Source of the DNA: Dictyobacter kobayashii
GTDB taxonomy: Bacteria; Chloroflexota; Ktedonobacteria; Ktedonobacterales; Ktedonobacteraceae
Direction of reading: 5' to 3'
Length of the DNA: 64,000 nt
Assembly (NCBI RefSeq): GCF_003967555.1
Contig: NZ_BIFS01000001.1
Coordinates: forward strand, 5,022,001-5,086,000
Shown: piece by piece, positions 48,018-57,778 of the stretch
How the letters are laid out: every line of letters starts with the position of its first letter
Numbering within the stretch: position 1 is the first letter of the stretch
Notes under the pieces: model-generated
Database searches by the model: none
Seen by the model: only the letters and a program-made list of their open reading frames with translations
What the model was told of the DNA's origin: nothing
Position numbers and translations under genes: made by a program

Positions 48018-49114
48018 TCAGGTATGCCAGTATTGTTGGCAGGCCTGGATGGCTCGGCGGATGCCTGCCTGGATGGCTCGGCTGTTCATGGGCGTCTGGG
48101 TGTCCGGGCCAAAGGTCGAGTCGTCCCAGCCATAGAAGGCCAGCCCGCTGGCTCCGTGGGCGCAGAAGCTTTTGCTTTGTGCTTCGATATCTTGTGGGCG
48201 GGGGGTAAGCCAGGATGTGCCTGTGTTGGCTTTGGCACCGCCGAAGGCCTGGACTATGCCGATGAGGGGCTGCTGCCCTATTTGCCAGCCGCGCTGCCCT
48301 AGACTTCTGAGTATCGCTGGCAGCAGGGTTGTCATCGACCAGTCTATACTATCTGGTCCGATCCAGAAGGGACGCGTCCCCGCAGAGCTGTAAATATAGA
48401 GACCAACCATGTCACAGCCTTGCGGAGAAAAGTTGTCAGCCAGCTTATCGTTCCAATTTATCTGTCCAGGGCCGTCGAGGGCTGCCCAAAGCCGCAGATA
48501 GCGGGCCGCGTGGGCGTATAACGGTGGATGAGGTCGTGAATCTTGCTGAGTAGCGCTTTGGCACTGCCAGTATCCCAGGGGACCCAGTCATCGAGGATCC
48601 AGTAGCCTATTACCAGCTGGTTATTCTGTACCGCTTTGAGGTGTTGCTCGATTGCTGAGAGGAGCGCTTGCTCGTTAGCTAATTCGGGATGGCTATCCTG
48701 GCGGCAGTACTGGCCCTGTCCAGCGGGTGGGGGGATGATTGTTTTGGTGCGATGACATTCATAGTACTCCAGGTAGCTGGCAACAAAACCATCGATGACT
48801 TTCATGTTGAGCGCCTTGAGTTTTTGTCCCTGCGCATCGGTTGGGTTGGGGGCTCCGCCATACCTGAATTCTACTTGAATGCCATTGCTGTGGGCGTTCT
48901 GGATGATGTCGGGTGTCGATAGACTGAAACCACCCAGGATGTGGGACTTATACAGGTCCTGGGCAACGGTAATGTTGGGTAGGGCGATCGATTGGGCGTT
49001 TTGATCCACGTAAAGGAAATAGAGTGGGATGGACAGGGTAATAAGGATTATAGGGAGAAGAACCCGTACTATTTTTGGCATCGGTTTCACCTTTTGTTTC
49101 ATTACTTGCTGCAT
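48018..49114 (-). CDS. Membrane-anchored glycosidase-like protein, frameshifted
   Basis: About 365 aa: an N-terminal transmembrane anchor (IVRVLLPIILITLSIPLYFLY, residues ~15-35) and an extracellular TIM-barrel-like region (GGFSLSTPDIIQNAHSNGI, VIGYWILDDW with acidic residues, and FYGWDDSTFG near the end). The frame breaks near 48485; adding one base joins CGFGAALDGPGQ to INWNDKLADNF. Resembles proteins annotated as putative glycoside hydrolases in Ktedonobacteria, but no family is certain. Last gene of the polysaccharide cluster, so polymer trimming at the surface is a guess. Confidence 0.6.
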
Positions 49115-49217
49115 TTATCTACTCGGTTTCCCTTTTCTGGCCTCTCCCGGATTGCTGTCCCTGCATCCCACTTGCCTTTTAATCAAACTTTTTCAGGAGT
49201 TGTGCAAGAGAAGAGAT

Positions 49218-49943
49218 TTATCGTTGCTGGGCTTTATAGAGTTTGGGTAGAAATGTTTTGGCCAACTCGCTGGTATGCAGGTAGTCCTGGTAGAACCAGG
49301 CCTCTAATTTGGCGGTGGCCGTTTCTCCTTCTTGTACCCACCAGATTGGATGGGTTAATAGTTGAATGGGTTTGCGCGTAAAAAAGGCTTCTGAATCGAG
49401 TGGATGTCCATAGCGCCAGCGACCGGTTGAGTCGCTAATATAAGCAATCTCGCCTTTGCGTAGGGTCAGGCCATAGACTGCGTTGAGTGGCTGGAAAAGT
49501 TCGATAGGAAGGTTTTCGATCTGTACCGGGCTATGCAGTGTGGCAACCCCGGTATTCACAAAGGGAAAGAACTTTGAGAGCAGTTCGATCTCCAACAGGG
49601 CTTTTTCACAATGTTCATCGTAGGCAGCCAGGTCTACATGCAGGGCTAGCTGATGCCCATAATTATGGAGTTGTTGCATGATTTCTGCATTCTGACGACT
49701 CAACAGATTGTAGAAGGGCGAGCGAAAAAGCACGAAATAGACGGCGCGTAGGCCCAGGTCATGCTCTACCTGCGCCATTTCCAGGGCGGCCCTTAAACTG
49801 ATATCTACATCATGGCGCAGAATGACAAAGGGCTTTTTAGCGGCCAGGCGTTGTTCACTCTCCTCGTAGAAAGCAAAATCATAGCCTGCCTCCTTCAGGT
49901 TTAGCAGCAGGTCCCGATAAGCTGCCAGCGAGAATGTATGCAT
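49218..49943 (-). CDS. Polysaccharide deacetylase-like protein
   Basis: 241 aa with a NodB-like pattern: VILRHDVDIS (metal-binding/catalytic Asp-Val-Asp), HDLGLRAVYFV, FYN-LS, and NYGHQLALHVD (motif 2 with His). This is the layout of distant polysaccharide-deacetylase-like proteins found in exopolysaccharide clusters. It is shorter than secreted deacetylases and has no signal peptide, so it may act on cytoplasmic intermediates. It follows the glycosyltransferase gene by 12 bp. Confidence 0.72.
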   Translation of the reverse strand: MHTFSLAAYRDLLLNLKEAGYDFAFYEESEQRLAAKKPFVILRHDVDISLRAALEMAQVEHDLGLRAVYFVLFRSPFYNLLSRQNAEIMQQLHNYGHQLALHVDLAAYDEHCEKALLEIELLSKFFPFVNTGVATLHSPVQIENLPIELFQPLNAVYGLTLRKGEIAYISDSTGRWRYGHPLDSEAFFTRKPIQLLTHPIWWVQEGETATAKLEAWFYQDYLHTSELAKTFLPKLYKAQQR

Positions 49944-49955
49944 GGTGTCTCCCTT

Positions 49956-51204
49956 CTAACACTCTTTGTGAGCAATTTCAGCATAAAGTTGCAGCAAGCG
50001 CGGGCTTTCTTTCTCCCAGCATAGTTCGTCGCGGCTGGCTGTGAGTGCATGGGCACGCATGCGTTGCAGTGCCTCTTTATCGTGCAGGAGTAGATTGATC
50101 GCAGCCGCGATATCCTCGGGTGCCAATGATGCAATGATCTGTCCGACGTCGTATTTTTGAATGACTTCTACGATAGGTCCAATGTTGGAACTGAGCACTG
50201 GCACGCCGACCAGCAGATATTCAAAGAGTTTGTTGGGTAGAAACATACTGACATTGAGCGAGTAGTCGGGTGAATAGATGGTGACCCCTAGATCGGCCGA
50301 AGCGGTCCAGGTCAGGAGCTCGCTATAGGGCACTGGCGGCAAGATTTTGACCTGGCCAGCAACCCCTTGCTGCTCGATCAGGGAGTGGAGTTGACTGACC
50401 GTGCCCTTCATATCTTTGCCCATAATGACCAGCACAATACCTGGTTCAAAGTGGCTGGCAGCGTGAATCAGCCGATCTAATTCGCGGTTGGGCTGGATAT
50501 TGCCCTGATAGAGTACAATGCGCGTGCTGGCAGCTAGCTGTAAATGCTCGCGCAGGCGATTGTTCCTGGGAACCTCGCGATACTCGGGCAGGTTACGCAG
50601 CAGCGCGATCCTGGACACATGGTAGCGACGTCGTATCTCTTCTACGATGGGAGGCGAGACGGTAATGACGCCAGCACAACGGGGCACAATGCGTTTGAGG
50701 AGCAGCGCGAGGATTGTGCGTAAGAATCTCCGGCTGCTATTTAGCTCAGACAAAGGACGCTCAAACAAGGGCATCTCATGGGACTCAAATACCAATGGTT
50801 TGCGGCGCAAGCAGGCGGCGATATAGCAGGCTGGCAGTCCTGAGACATCATGGGCATGATAGATGTCAGCTGGCGTACGTAGAAGTAAGAATGTACTACG
50901 CATAAAGATCCAGGCAACGCGGAGTAGGGTCCAGCGCTCAAAGCGGGTCGCAGTAAAGGCTCGCGACCCTGGGCATGCTGGATCTGCACTCCACGGACCT
51001 TCTCCTGGGCTGCTCGCCGCCGGCTGGCCTCTACAACGTCGACGACCGAGACTTTATAGCCTCCCGCGAGCAGGGCAGTGGCCGCCCTCATCACCCGCAC
51101 ATCGTTGCTTGCATTACCCAGTACATGCATGCAGATATGCTCGATTTTACCCGTTGCTTGAGCCGCAGCTTTTCTTGATTGCCGCGTAACAGATAGCTCA
51201 TCAT
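49956..51204 (-). CDS. Family 4 glycosyltransferase B, frameshifted
   Basis: GT-B fold enzyme in two frames. The N-terminal part (within 51204-50905) has ICMHVLGNASNDVRVMRAA, the sugar-acceptor side. The C-terminal part (50903-49956) has IYHAHDVSGLPA, VFESHEMPLF, the GT4 donor region LYQGNIQPNRELDRLI, and FLPNKLFEYLLVGVPVL with the conserved Glu. One indel near 50905-50960 separates the two, and another probably lies near the start. The start (ATG 51204 or 51201) is approximate because upstream gene A is also frameshifted. Close paralogue of gene A. Confidence 0.78.
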
Positions 51205-52412
51205 ATAATTGAATGAGTCGAGGACTTTCTTTTTCCCAGCACAACTGTTCACTGGCGGCTCGCAAGGCGTGCTGATGCATCCGTTCCAGGCCACGCTATC
51301 TTTTAACAGGGTATTGATGGTACTACCGACATCCTCTGGTTCCAGTGAGGAGAGGATCACACCAGTATCATGTCGAGTAATAATCTCGGTGACTGCTTCA
51401 AGCGGAGCAGAGAGAACCGGCAGCCCGGCCATGAAATACTCAAATAGCTTATTCGGCAAGAAGACGCGTACATTATCTGAATAGCCCGGAGAATAGACGG
51501 TCAGCCCCAGATCGGCTGAGGCGGTCCAGCTTAGAAGCTCCGCATAGGGCACTGGCGGCAAGATTTTTACCCGATCTGCCACTCCTTCTTGGGCAATCAA
51601 TGCCTCCAATTGCGTGAGTATCTTTCCCCTGGTGCGTCCCATGAGCACGATGACGATATCGGGGTCCAGAAAGCGTGCCGCGTAGATAAGTCGTTCGAGC
51701 GAACGATTGGCCTGGATATTGCCCTGGTAGAGCACTATCTGTGTTTGCGGAGGTAGATTTAGCTGCTGATGGAAGCGCTTACCGGGTGTCACTTCCTGGT
51801 AGGGCAAGATGTTGCGGATCAAGGTGGCACGGGGACCGGGATAGCGTTTGTGTAGCTCATCGACCAGGGGGGCGAGACCGTGATGATGGCTATACAGTGT
51901 CGCAGCATGATTTTGAGCAGGCCATTGGCCAGTCGCTTCAGCAGCGACCAGCGGTCGAGGCCTGGATCGGAGAGGGGGAGCTCATGAGCGTCAAAGACGA
52001 GCGGCTTGCGCGTCAAGAGCGAGGCCAGGTAGCAGGCGGGCAGCTCGCGGAAGTCCGAATGGGCGTGATAGATGTTGGCCCGGGAGCGGATCAGGAGGAG
52101 CATAGCGGCACTGATCACATACAGCATCTTGAACAGGAACCCGATTTTTATGCGTGAGGGCGTGGACCAGCTTTCCAGGTAAATGTGTCGCATGAGGATG
52201 CCCTGGATCGTCTCTTGCGCGGGTCCATGCCGTGCAGAGACCACGTCGACCACGCTTACCTGGTAGCCGGCCGCGGTCAGTGCAGTGGCCTCGCGCATGA
52301 CTCGAACATCATCGCGCGCATTGGCCAGTACATGCATACAGATATGCACGCGTCCACGGCCCTCCAGCTTGCCGTGCTCTATTCGAATGTCAGGACGTGA
52401 TTCGATCTTCAC
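51183..52412 (-). CDS. Family 4 glycosyltransferase A, frameshifted
   Basis: About 405 aa if corrected. The N-terminal frame (52412-51819) has ICMHVLANARDDVRVM, YHAHSDFRELPA and FDAHELPLSDP. The next frame (51822-51091) has LYQGNIQANRSLERLI, ILPPVPYAELLSW and FLPNKLFEYFMAGLPVL. A third carries the last helix (MHQHALRAASEQLCWEKESPRLIQLY). Breaks lie near 51855 and 51295. Nearly the same blocks occur in gene B, so the two arose by tandem duplication. It adds a sugar during repeat-unit assembly; donor unknown. The 3' end is approximate. Confidence 0.78.
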
Positions 52413-53933
52413 GAGAGAACATCCTCCTTGCTACACGCAGTAGCGCTAGTGGGCTTTTCAGTGGTGAAAGAAAAAGCAGACCAATGGCATATAGAATAAA
52501 GGCCCCAGGTAGACGGCACACAGCGCGATGCCGCCCAGCGGCCGGGTCAGCAGGGTCGCTCCGATATAGATCAGCACGCCGAGTGCAAAGGAGCAGAGAA
52601 AGAGTCCGCTGTGAAATGGCACCGCGTAGAGCCGCTGATTTACCCGATAGCGATAAGGTCAAAAAGCTACCGATAGGCGATACAGTCAAAGGCATAGGCC
52701 AGTAGCGTCGAGGCCGCGCCCCATTGCACCATAACGCGGAATCAGCACCAGGTTCAGGACCACATTTAAAATGGCCGCGCTACAGGTAAAGAGTGCTGCG
52801 TACCAGGTTTTGCGCTTGAGTGACACGCCAATATTAAAGATGGTGTAGAGCCCATAGAACATCAACGAGGCGGAAATAATGGGAATGACCAGGGCGGCCG
52901 CATGGTAGGCGGTCGGAAAAAAGAAAGTGAGTAGCAGGGTTGAGAGCAGAGAGAGCCCAAAGGCCGCTAGCAGCAAGACGATACTGAACCAGTGAAAAAT
53001 AACCTGGAACGTTTCACGCGCCGCAGGTTTCTTAGCGATACTATACATCGTTGTTGGCCAGGCCAGCGAGAACGGCGAAAGGATCACCACACTGACAACT
53101 CCACCCAGCGTATAGGCCACTGAATAGCTAGCAGTTTCGGAGAGCGAGCCGAAATGGCTCAACAGATAGCGATCCGAGAGCTGCAAGATCCAGACCGAGA
53201 CGAAATTGGAGACCAGGGGTAAGCCAAAGGAGAGCAGGTTTCCCGCCATTCTGGGATAGAGTAGTAGGCCGGAGCGGAAAATAATCACCGGTATTGTTAA
53301 AAGGACGACCAGCGCGTAACCCAGGCCGCTGGCCAGGAGAGCCCCGCTGATCCCGGCATGCAAGGGACCGACCAGTATCACGGTAGCCAGTAGATTTAGT
53401 AACAAATAGGCGATCGAAAGTATTGAATAGGCCAGGGCCTTGTTCTCAGCCCGTAGCCATGAGTAGCCTGGGATAGACATGTTTTGCAGAAGAATTACCA
53501 CGGCTGCATAGCGGATTGGATCGGCGTATAGAGTTGTTTCAAACAAGAGCTGTGAGAGCCAGGGAGCACATAGAAACATCAGGATCGTCAGCGGCAGCGC
53601 GGTCAGCAGCAAGATAGTGACCGTGGTTGACAACACCTTGAGTTTATCCTGTGGTGACTCATAATCATAGCTATAAGTACGAAAGAAGGCACTCCCCATC
53701 CCCAGCTGAGAAATGCCAGCAGCCAGAGCGATGACCGTCGTGAGCACCGCCAGCGCTCCATAATCGTCATGGGAGAGTGTATGTGTCAGAAATGGAGACA
53801 TGACCAGGGCGATCAAAGGCGAGGCCAGTGACGCCAGCGCATAGATGCCGGAGCTCTTAAGTAGTGAGCGCAGCTGGAGCAGATATTCGTTTTTCTTTTC
53901 GACCGCCGCCGGGATTGGGAGCGATGATTCCAT
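52390..53933 (-). CDS. Polysaccharide flippase (Wzx-like), damaged 3' end
   Basis: MATE/Wzx-type membrane protein with about 12-14 hydrophobic helices, starting at ATG 53933 (AAGGA 7 nt upstream) rather than TTG 53960. It moves lipid-linked repeat units across the membrane. The frame is good to about 52721 (IPRYGAMG). Beyond that an extra G, an imperfect tandem duplication at 52641-52692 and a missing G near 52503 scramble the last ~110 codons, which by eye would read YRVNQRLYAVPFHSGLFLCS through ILYAIGLLFLSP to the stop at 52390. Confidence 0.85.
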
Positions 53934-54031
53934 TTCAACATCCTTCAAGATTTCGACCAATATTTGTTGTTTTTCAAGCGGGAAAAATTGGGCGCGAGTC
54001 CCGCATCTATGGATCTTGCTTTTCTTTCCTC

Positions 54032-56201
54032 TTATTCGCTCAATAATGTATCCAGTTCGGCCCAGTAGGTAGTGCGTTGCAAGGTGCGCCTGAACATGTT
54101 GGTGCTATGGTGGTGGGCAACGTAAGCGCGCGCCGCTGCCCCCATTTGCTGGCATAGCTCTGGTTGTTTGATGAGTTGTACCAGGGCCGCGCTGGTCTGT
54201 TCTACGTCATTGGCCGCGACCGCAATTCCGCGTTGTTCGGCCAGCAATTGTGCGTTGGCCCGCGGTTCCGTTGAGGCAATAACCGCACAGCGAGAAGCCA
54301 TGGCCTCCAGCATCGCCATCGAGAAGCAGGCTCCGCGCGTACTGGTATAGAGAAAGATATCGCTGATAGCAAGCAATGAAAGGACCTCAGAGGCTGGCGT
54401 ATCACCCCAGAGCAGACAGGCTTGTTCCAGTTTATAGTGCTGGATAGTAGCTTTAACCTCCTCACGTAATGGACCATCCCCGGCAATGAGCAGGCGTACG
54501 CGTCCGGCGAGCTCGCTGGGAAGGCGCTGGAGGGCTTGGCTTAGACTATGCAAAGCGACCTCAATGCCTTTAGCGGGATTTAAGCGACAGACCATAATCA
54601 CCAGGATGGCATCGGGGCGATATGACGTGTTTGCCGTTCGTGTGTTCTGGCAAGCAGGTCCAGAACAAAGTGACGCTCAATTTCCACCATGCTGTCAAAG
54701 CGTGTGATGCGGTCAAGAGGCACGCCCAGGCGCGCACAGGCCGCTTCAACACCATCTCCAGGTAGACCTGGAACCAGATAATGATCGGTGACCCGCGCCG
54801 CTATATGGGTCATCGCTGCATAAAATGGCCAGTAGCATGCCTCTTCTATGTGACCGATCAGCGCACGTCGCAACCAGCTTCTATGTGCCAGGGCCTGTAA
54901 GCGCTCGGCACGATGGGCGCGATTCTGCCGCAACGTCAGGTGGCCATGATCCATGCACACAACGCGGACGCCCGCAATTTTGGCGGCCAGGCCAGAAAAA
55001 GCCGCCGTATATGCTCCATCCTGGGGCATAACCACATGATAGTTGGCCCCCTGCCGCAGCAGTGCAAGCAATTTCGAGCAGCCAGTGGTGACATAGAGTA
55101 GCGCAAAAGGTAGATGAGCCGGTGACATTCTAGGGGTACCGAAGCGCCGAATGGTCATGCCCGCCGTCTGCTCGCCCACCGAACGGGTCAGGTACTCCAT
55201 CTGCCATATACCTTGAGTCACCAGGCTCACTTTCTCCAGCACCGTGAGCATACCGCCTGTAAAAGGGAATGCCGGAATTGGAACGCAGACTCGCAAGGGA
55301 TTCCTGGCAGCTGTACGCGGAAATAAGGCTTTACGGCCCATTTGCCAGAGCGCGCTTTGTATGTTTGTCAGGCGGCGTGTAATTGTGGCACGTTTTTTCC
55401 CAATAACCGCATGCAGATACCCTTTCCAGCGTTTGGCCCATGTGCTACAAAAGTCCGCTTCAGGGTAGATAGAGAGACTTTCGAGAAGCGCGATCTGGCC
55501 ATCAAGCTGCCCAGGAGTTGTAAGGGCGCGTTGAAGCAGGTCATGATAGGTCCAGAAGCCGGTATCATATGCCAGCAGCATGTGCTGGAGCGTCATCAGG
55601 GTGTGCTGTATTAATTGCTCGATAGAGTCTTTGTGTGTCTCGGCCAGATAATCAGATAAACCCAGCAAGCCGATTATCCAACCAGCCAGGGCATGGCTTG
55701 CAGGATAAAGTGCCAGCTCTTCAAAGCATACACCATCAGGTCCAAGTGGAGCACTGACTCCGCCGTCCAGGATATCCAGCTCGAAGGTGTGCGCAGCCCG
55801 GTGGGCAACCAGGAGAAACTGCTCCTGGCCAGTGAGGTGGTAGGCGCGCAGCAAAATCGCCAGCGCATAGCCCTGCACCTGTGCTGAGAGCGCATGTTTT
55901 CCAGCATAGATGCCAGTGGATGGAAGCGCAACCGGCCAGCCACCAGCCTCGGGGCCAATGCGCGTTTCATGGGACACAAACCAGTCCGCTTGCTGCAAAA
56001 AGATGGTTAGCTGCTCACTGTCCTGTTCGGTTGCCAGGTAGAGATTCCAATGCGCCAATGCATACCGCGCCACATCCAGGGAGGTATGTCATGTTTAGCA
56101 GTGTCCTCCTCTGAGAATGGGTTGGCCAGGAATGCGGATAGATCGAGCGGAAAGGGCGACGCAACATGTGCCGCGCGCGGCTTCTGCTGTTCAATTGGCA
56201 T
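54032..56201 (-). CDS. C5-epimerase-like domain fused to family 4 glycosyltransferase, frameshifted
   Basis: About 720 aa if corrected. N-terminal residues ~30-190 resemble the alpha/alpha-barrel C-terminal domain of D-glucuronyl C5-epimerases: GGWPVALP, LSAQVQGYALAILLRAYHLTG, FEELALYPASHALAGWIIGLLGL. A GT4 enzyme follows (FPFTGGMLTVLEKVS, VVMPQDG, DHGHLT; then LNPAKGIEVAL, GDGPLREEV and the S-T-R-G-A-C-F-S-M-A-M-L-E-A-M-A donor site). Breaks are near 56088 and 54600; the first ~35 codons and the last 189 are in other frames. The start overlaps the ligase stop (TAATG). A single protein that both transfers and epimerises sugar is a plausible but untested reading. Confidence 0.72.
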
Positions 56202-57778
56202 TACATCTCATCCTTTCTCTGCGCCTGTCGCGATGTTTGAGTTTTTAGAGTAGCAGCCGAAAAAGAGAGGGGCTGGGTGAGCACGGTCCTCTCTTTAGTG
56301 GACTGTACTTGTGTTTTGATCAGAGAATTAGCGTCCTTCTGTGACTTAATTGGCGCGATATAGCGAGCCAGCAATGGCGACGACAGCGCTCCTAGTATGA
56401 GCCAGCCTAATTCCGCAATCGGTGGTAGGGTCCAGGCATTGATGGTCAGGCTATTGACGCTGAGTGCTACGATGGCCGCTATTCCACCTCCTAGCAAGGT
56501 GCGGGTCGATTTATCCGCCGCCATCCAGTAGCGCAATGCCTGTCGAACAGCAAAAGTAAGCAGGAGCAGGAAGACAAAGAGAAATGGCAGGCCCGCCATT
56601 GCTCCCATCTCTAAATAAGATTCGTGTGGATGGTCCAGTGGGATATACTGGGCGGCCACCCGAAAGGGTTCAGCACGCAGCAGATAATTGGTCAGCCCGA
56701 TCCCTACGCCAGTCAATGGATTGGCCGCGATTACCGCCAGCGCAGTCTCCCAGGCTCCCATGCGTAAAGGCAGATTCCCACCGCTACTGCGTTGCAAAAT
56801 ACGTCCAACCTGGTCAGGGAAGATAAAGACGGCAAAGCTAGTTACCATCAACAGGCAAAAAGGAATTTGAATACGATAGCGCGCATCTCCGGCCAGAATG
56901 ATAAAACAGAGAATGCCCGCGCCCGTCGCCAGCAGCGCGCCTGCGCTATAGGTAAAGAGCAGGGCCGGCAACATTATTAGCGTTGTACCCAGATAGAATA
57001 ATTTTCCTGGCCAGGATGAGCTTTGCAGCAAGAGCCCGAAGGAGACAAAGATCATCATCGCAAAGAACGTGCCATTCCAGTTAGGATCGATAAAGAAGCC
57101 CCCATAGCGATTGACCCCAATATCATTGGAGAAGTAATTGCCCTGTTGCGCCACATAAGCATCTACCGAGCCTGACGAAAGGAGAAACTTCCCGGTCAGA
57201 CCCAATATAATGGTGTGGAGAGCCAGCAAAGCAGCAAAGCTGGTCAGAAATTGAAACAGGGTGCGCAGGCTGGCAATATCGCGTGCCACCAGGTGTCCAA
57301 GCCAGAAGATCAACAGAGCTCCCACAATCGTATTTGGATAGTAGAAAAAGAAATCCTTCAATATGCGCGAACCCTGGATAGCAGGGAAAAGGCCCAGGCC
57401 GAGATAGAGTAGCCAGAGCCACAGCAAGCGCGGTTCCGTCCAGGGATAGTCGGGCGAGCGGGCCATAAAAAAGATCAGCAGCAGCAACAGCGCAATCACC
57501 TGGGCCATCGCCAGCAGCCCCAGATACCAATCCACATACAGATGCAGAGCAACAACAATCGTCGCCAGCAGCGTATATTGCCGCAAGAACAGCAGGATGG
57601 CAAACAAAATGCCGCCAATAATGAGTCCCCAGAACAGCGAGGCGAAGGTATGGGCCGTTGAGGTCGCAGGCAAGAGCGTGATGAGCAGCGATGGGGCCAA
57701 CGAGCCTGTTATGCCCAGGAGCACCAGACCCGCCGCCGCCGCCACAAGCAGCAATGCCATCCAGTATCTACCTGGCAT
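56201..57778 (-). CDS. O-antigen ligase/polymerase-like membrane protein
   Basis: 525 aa from ATG 57778, which has AGGGGAAG upstream and overlaps the BY-kinase stop by 11 nt; an open frame to 57886 would overlap it by 119 nt and is rejected. There are about 11-12 transmembrane helices and the Wzy_C-type large loop with NPLTGVGIGLTNYLLRAEPFR and PHESYLEMGAMAGLPF (conserved His and Gly). It polymerises repeat units (Wzy) or ligates chains. Translational coupling to the kinase fits Wzy/Wzc cooperation in chain-length control. Confidence 0.85.
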   Translation of the reverse strand: MPGRYWMALLLVAAAAGLVLLGITGSLAPSLLITLLPATSTAHTFASLFWGLIIGGILFAILLFLRQYTLLATIVVALHLYVDWYLGLLAMAQVIALLLLLIFFMARSPDYPWTEPRLLWLWLLYLGLGLFPAIQGSRILKDFFFYYPNTIVGALLIFWLGHLVARDIASLRTLFQFLTSFAALLALHTIILGLTGKFLLSSGSVDAYVAQQGNYFSNDIGVNRYGGFFIDPNWNGTFFAMMIFVSFGLLLQSSSWPGKLFYLGTTLIMLPALLFTYSAGALLATGAGILCFIILAGDARYRIQIPFCLLMVTSFAVFIFPDQVGRILQRSSGGNLPLRMGAWETALAVIAANPLTGVGIGLTNYLLRAEPFRVAAQYIPLDHPHESYLEMGAMAGLPFLFVFLLLLTFAVRQALRYWMAADKSTRTLLGGGIAAIVALSVNSLTINAWTLPPIAELGWLILGALSSPLLARYIAPIKSQKDANSLIKTQVQSTKERTVLTQPLSFSAATLKTQTSRQAQRKDEM

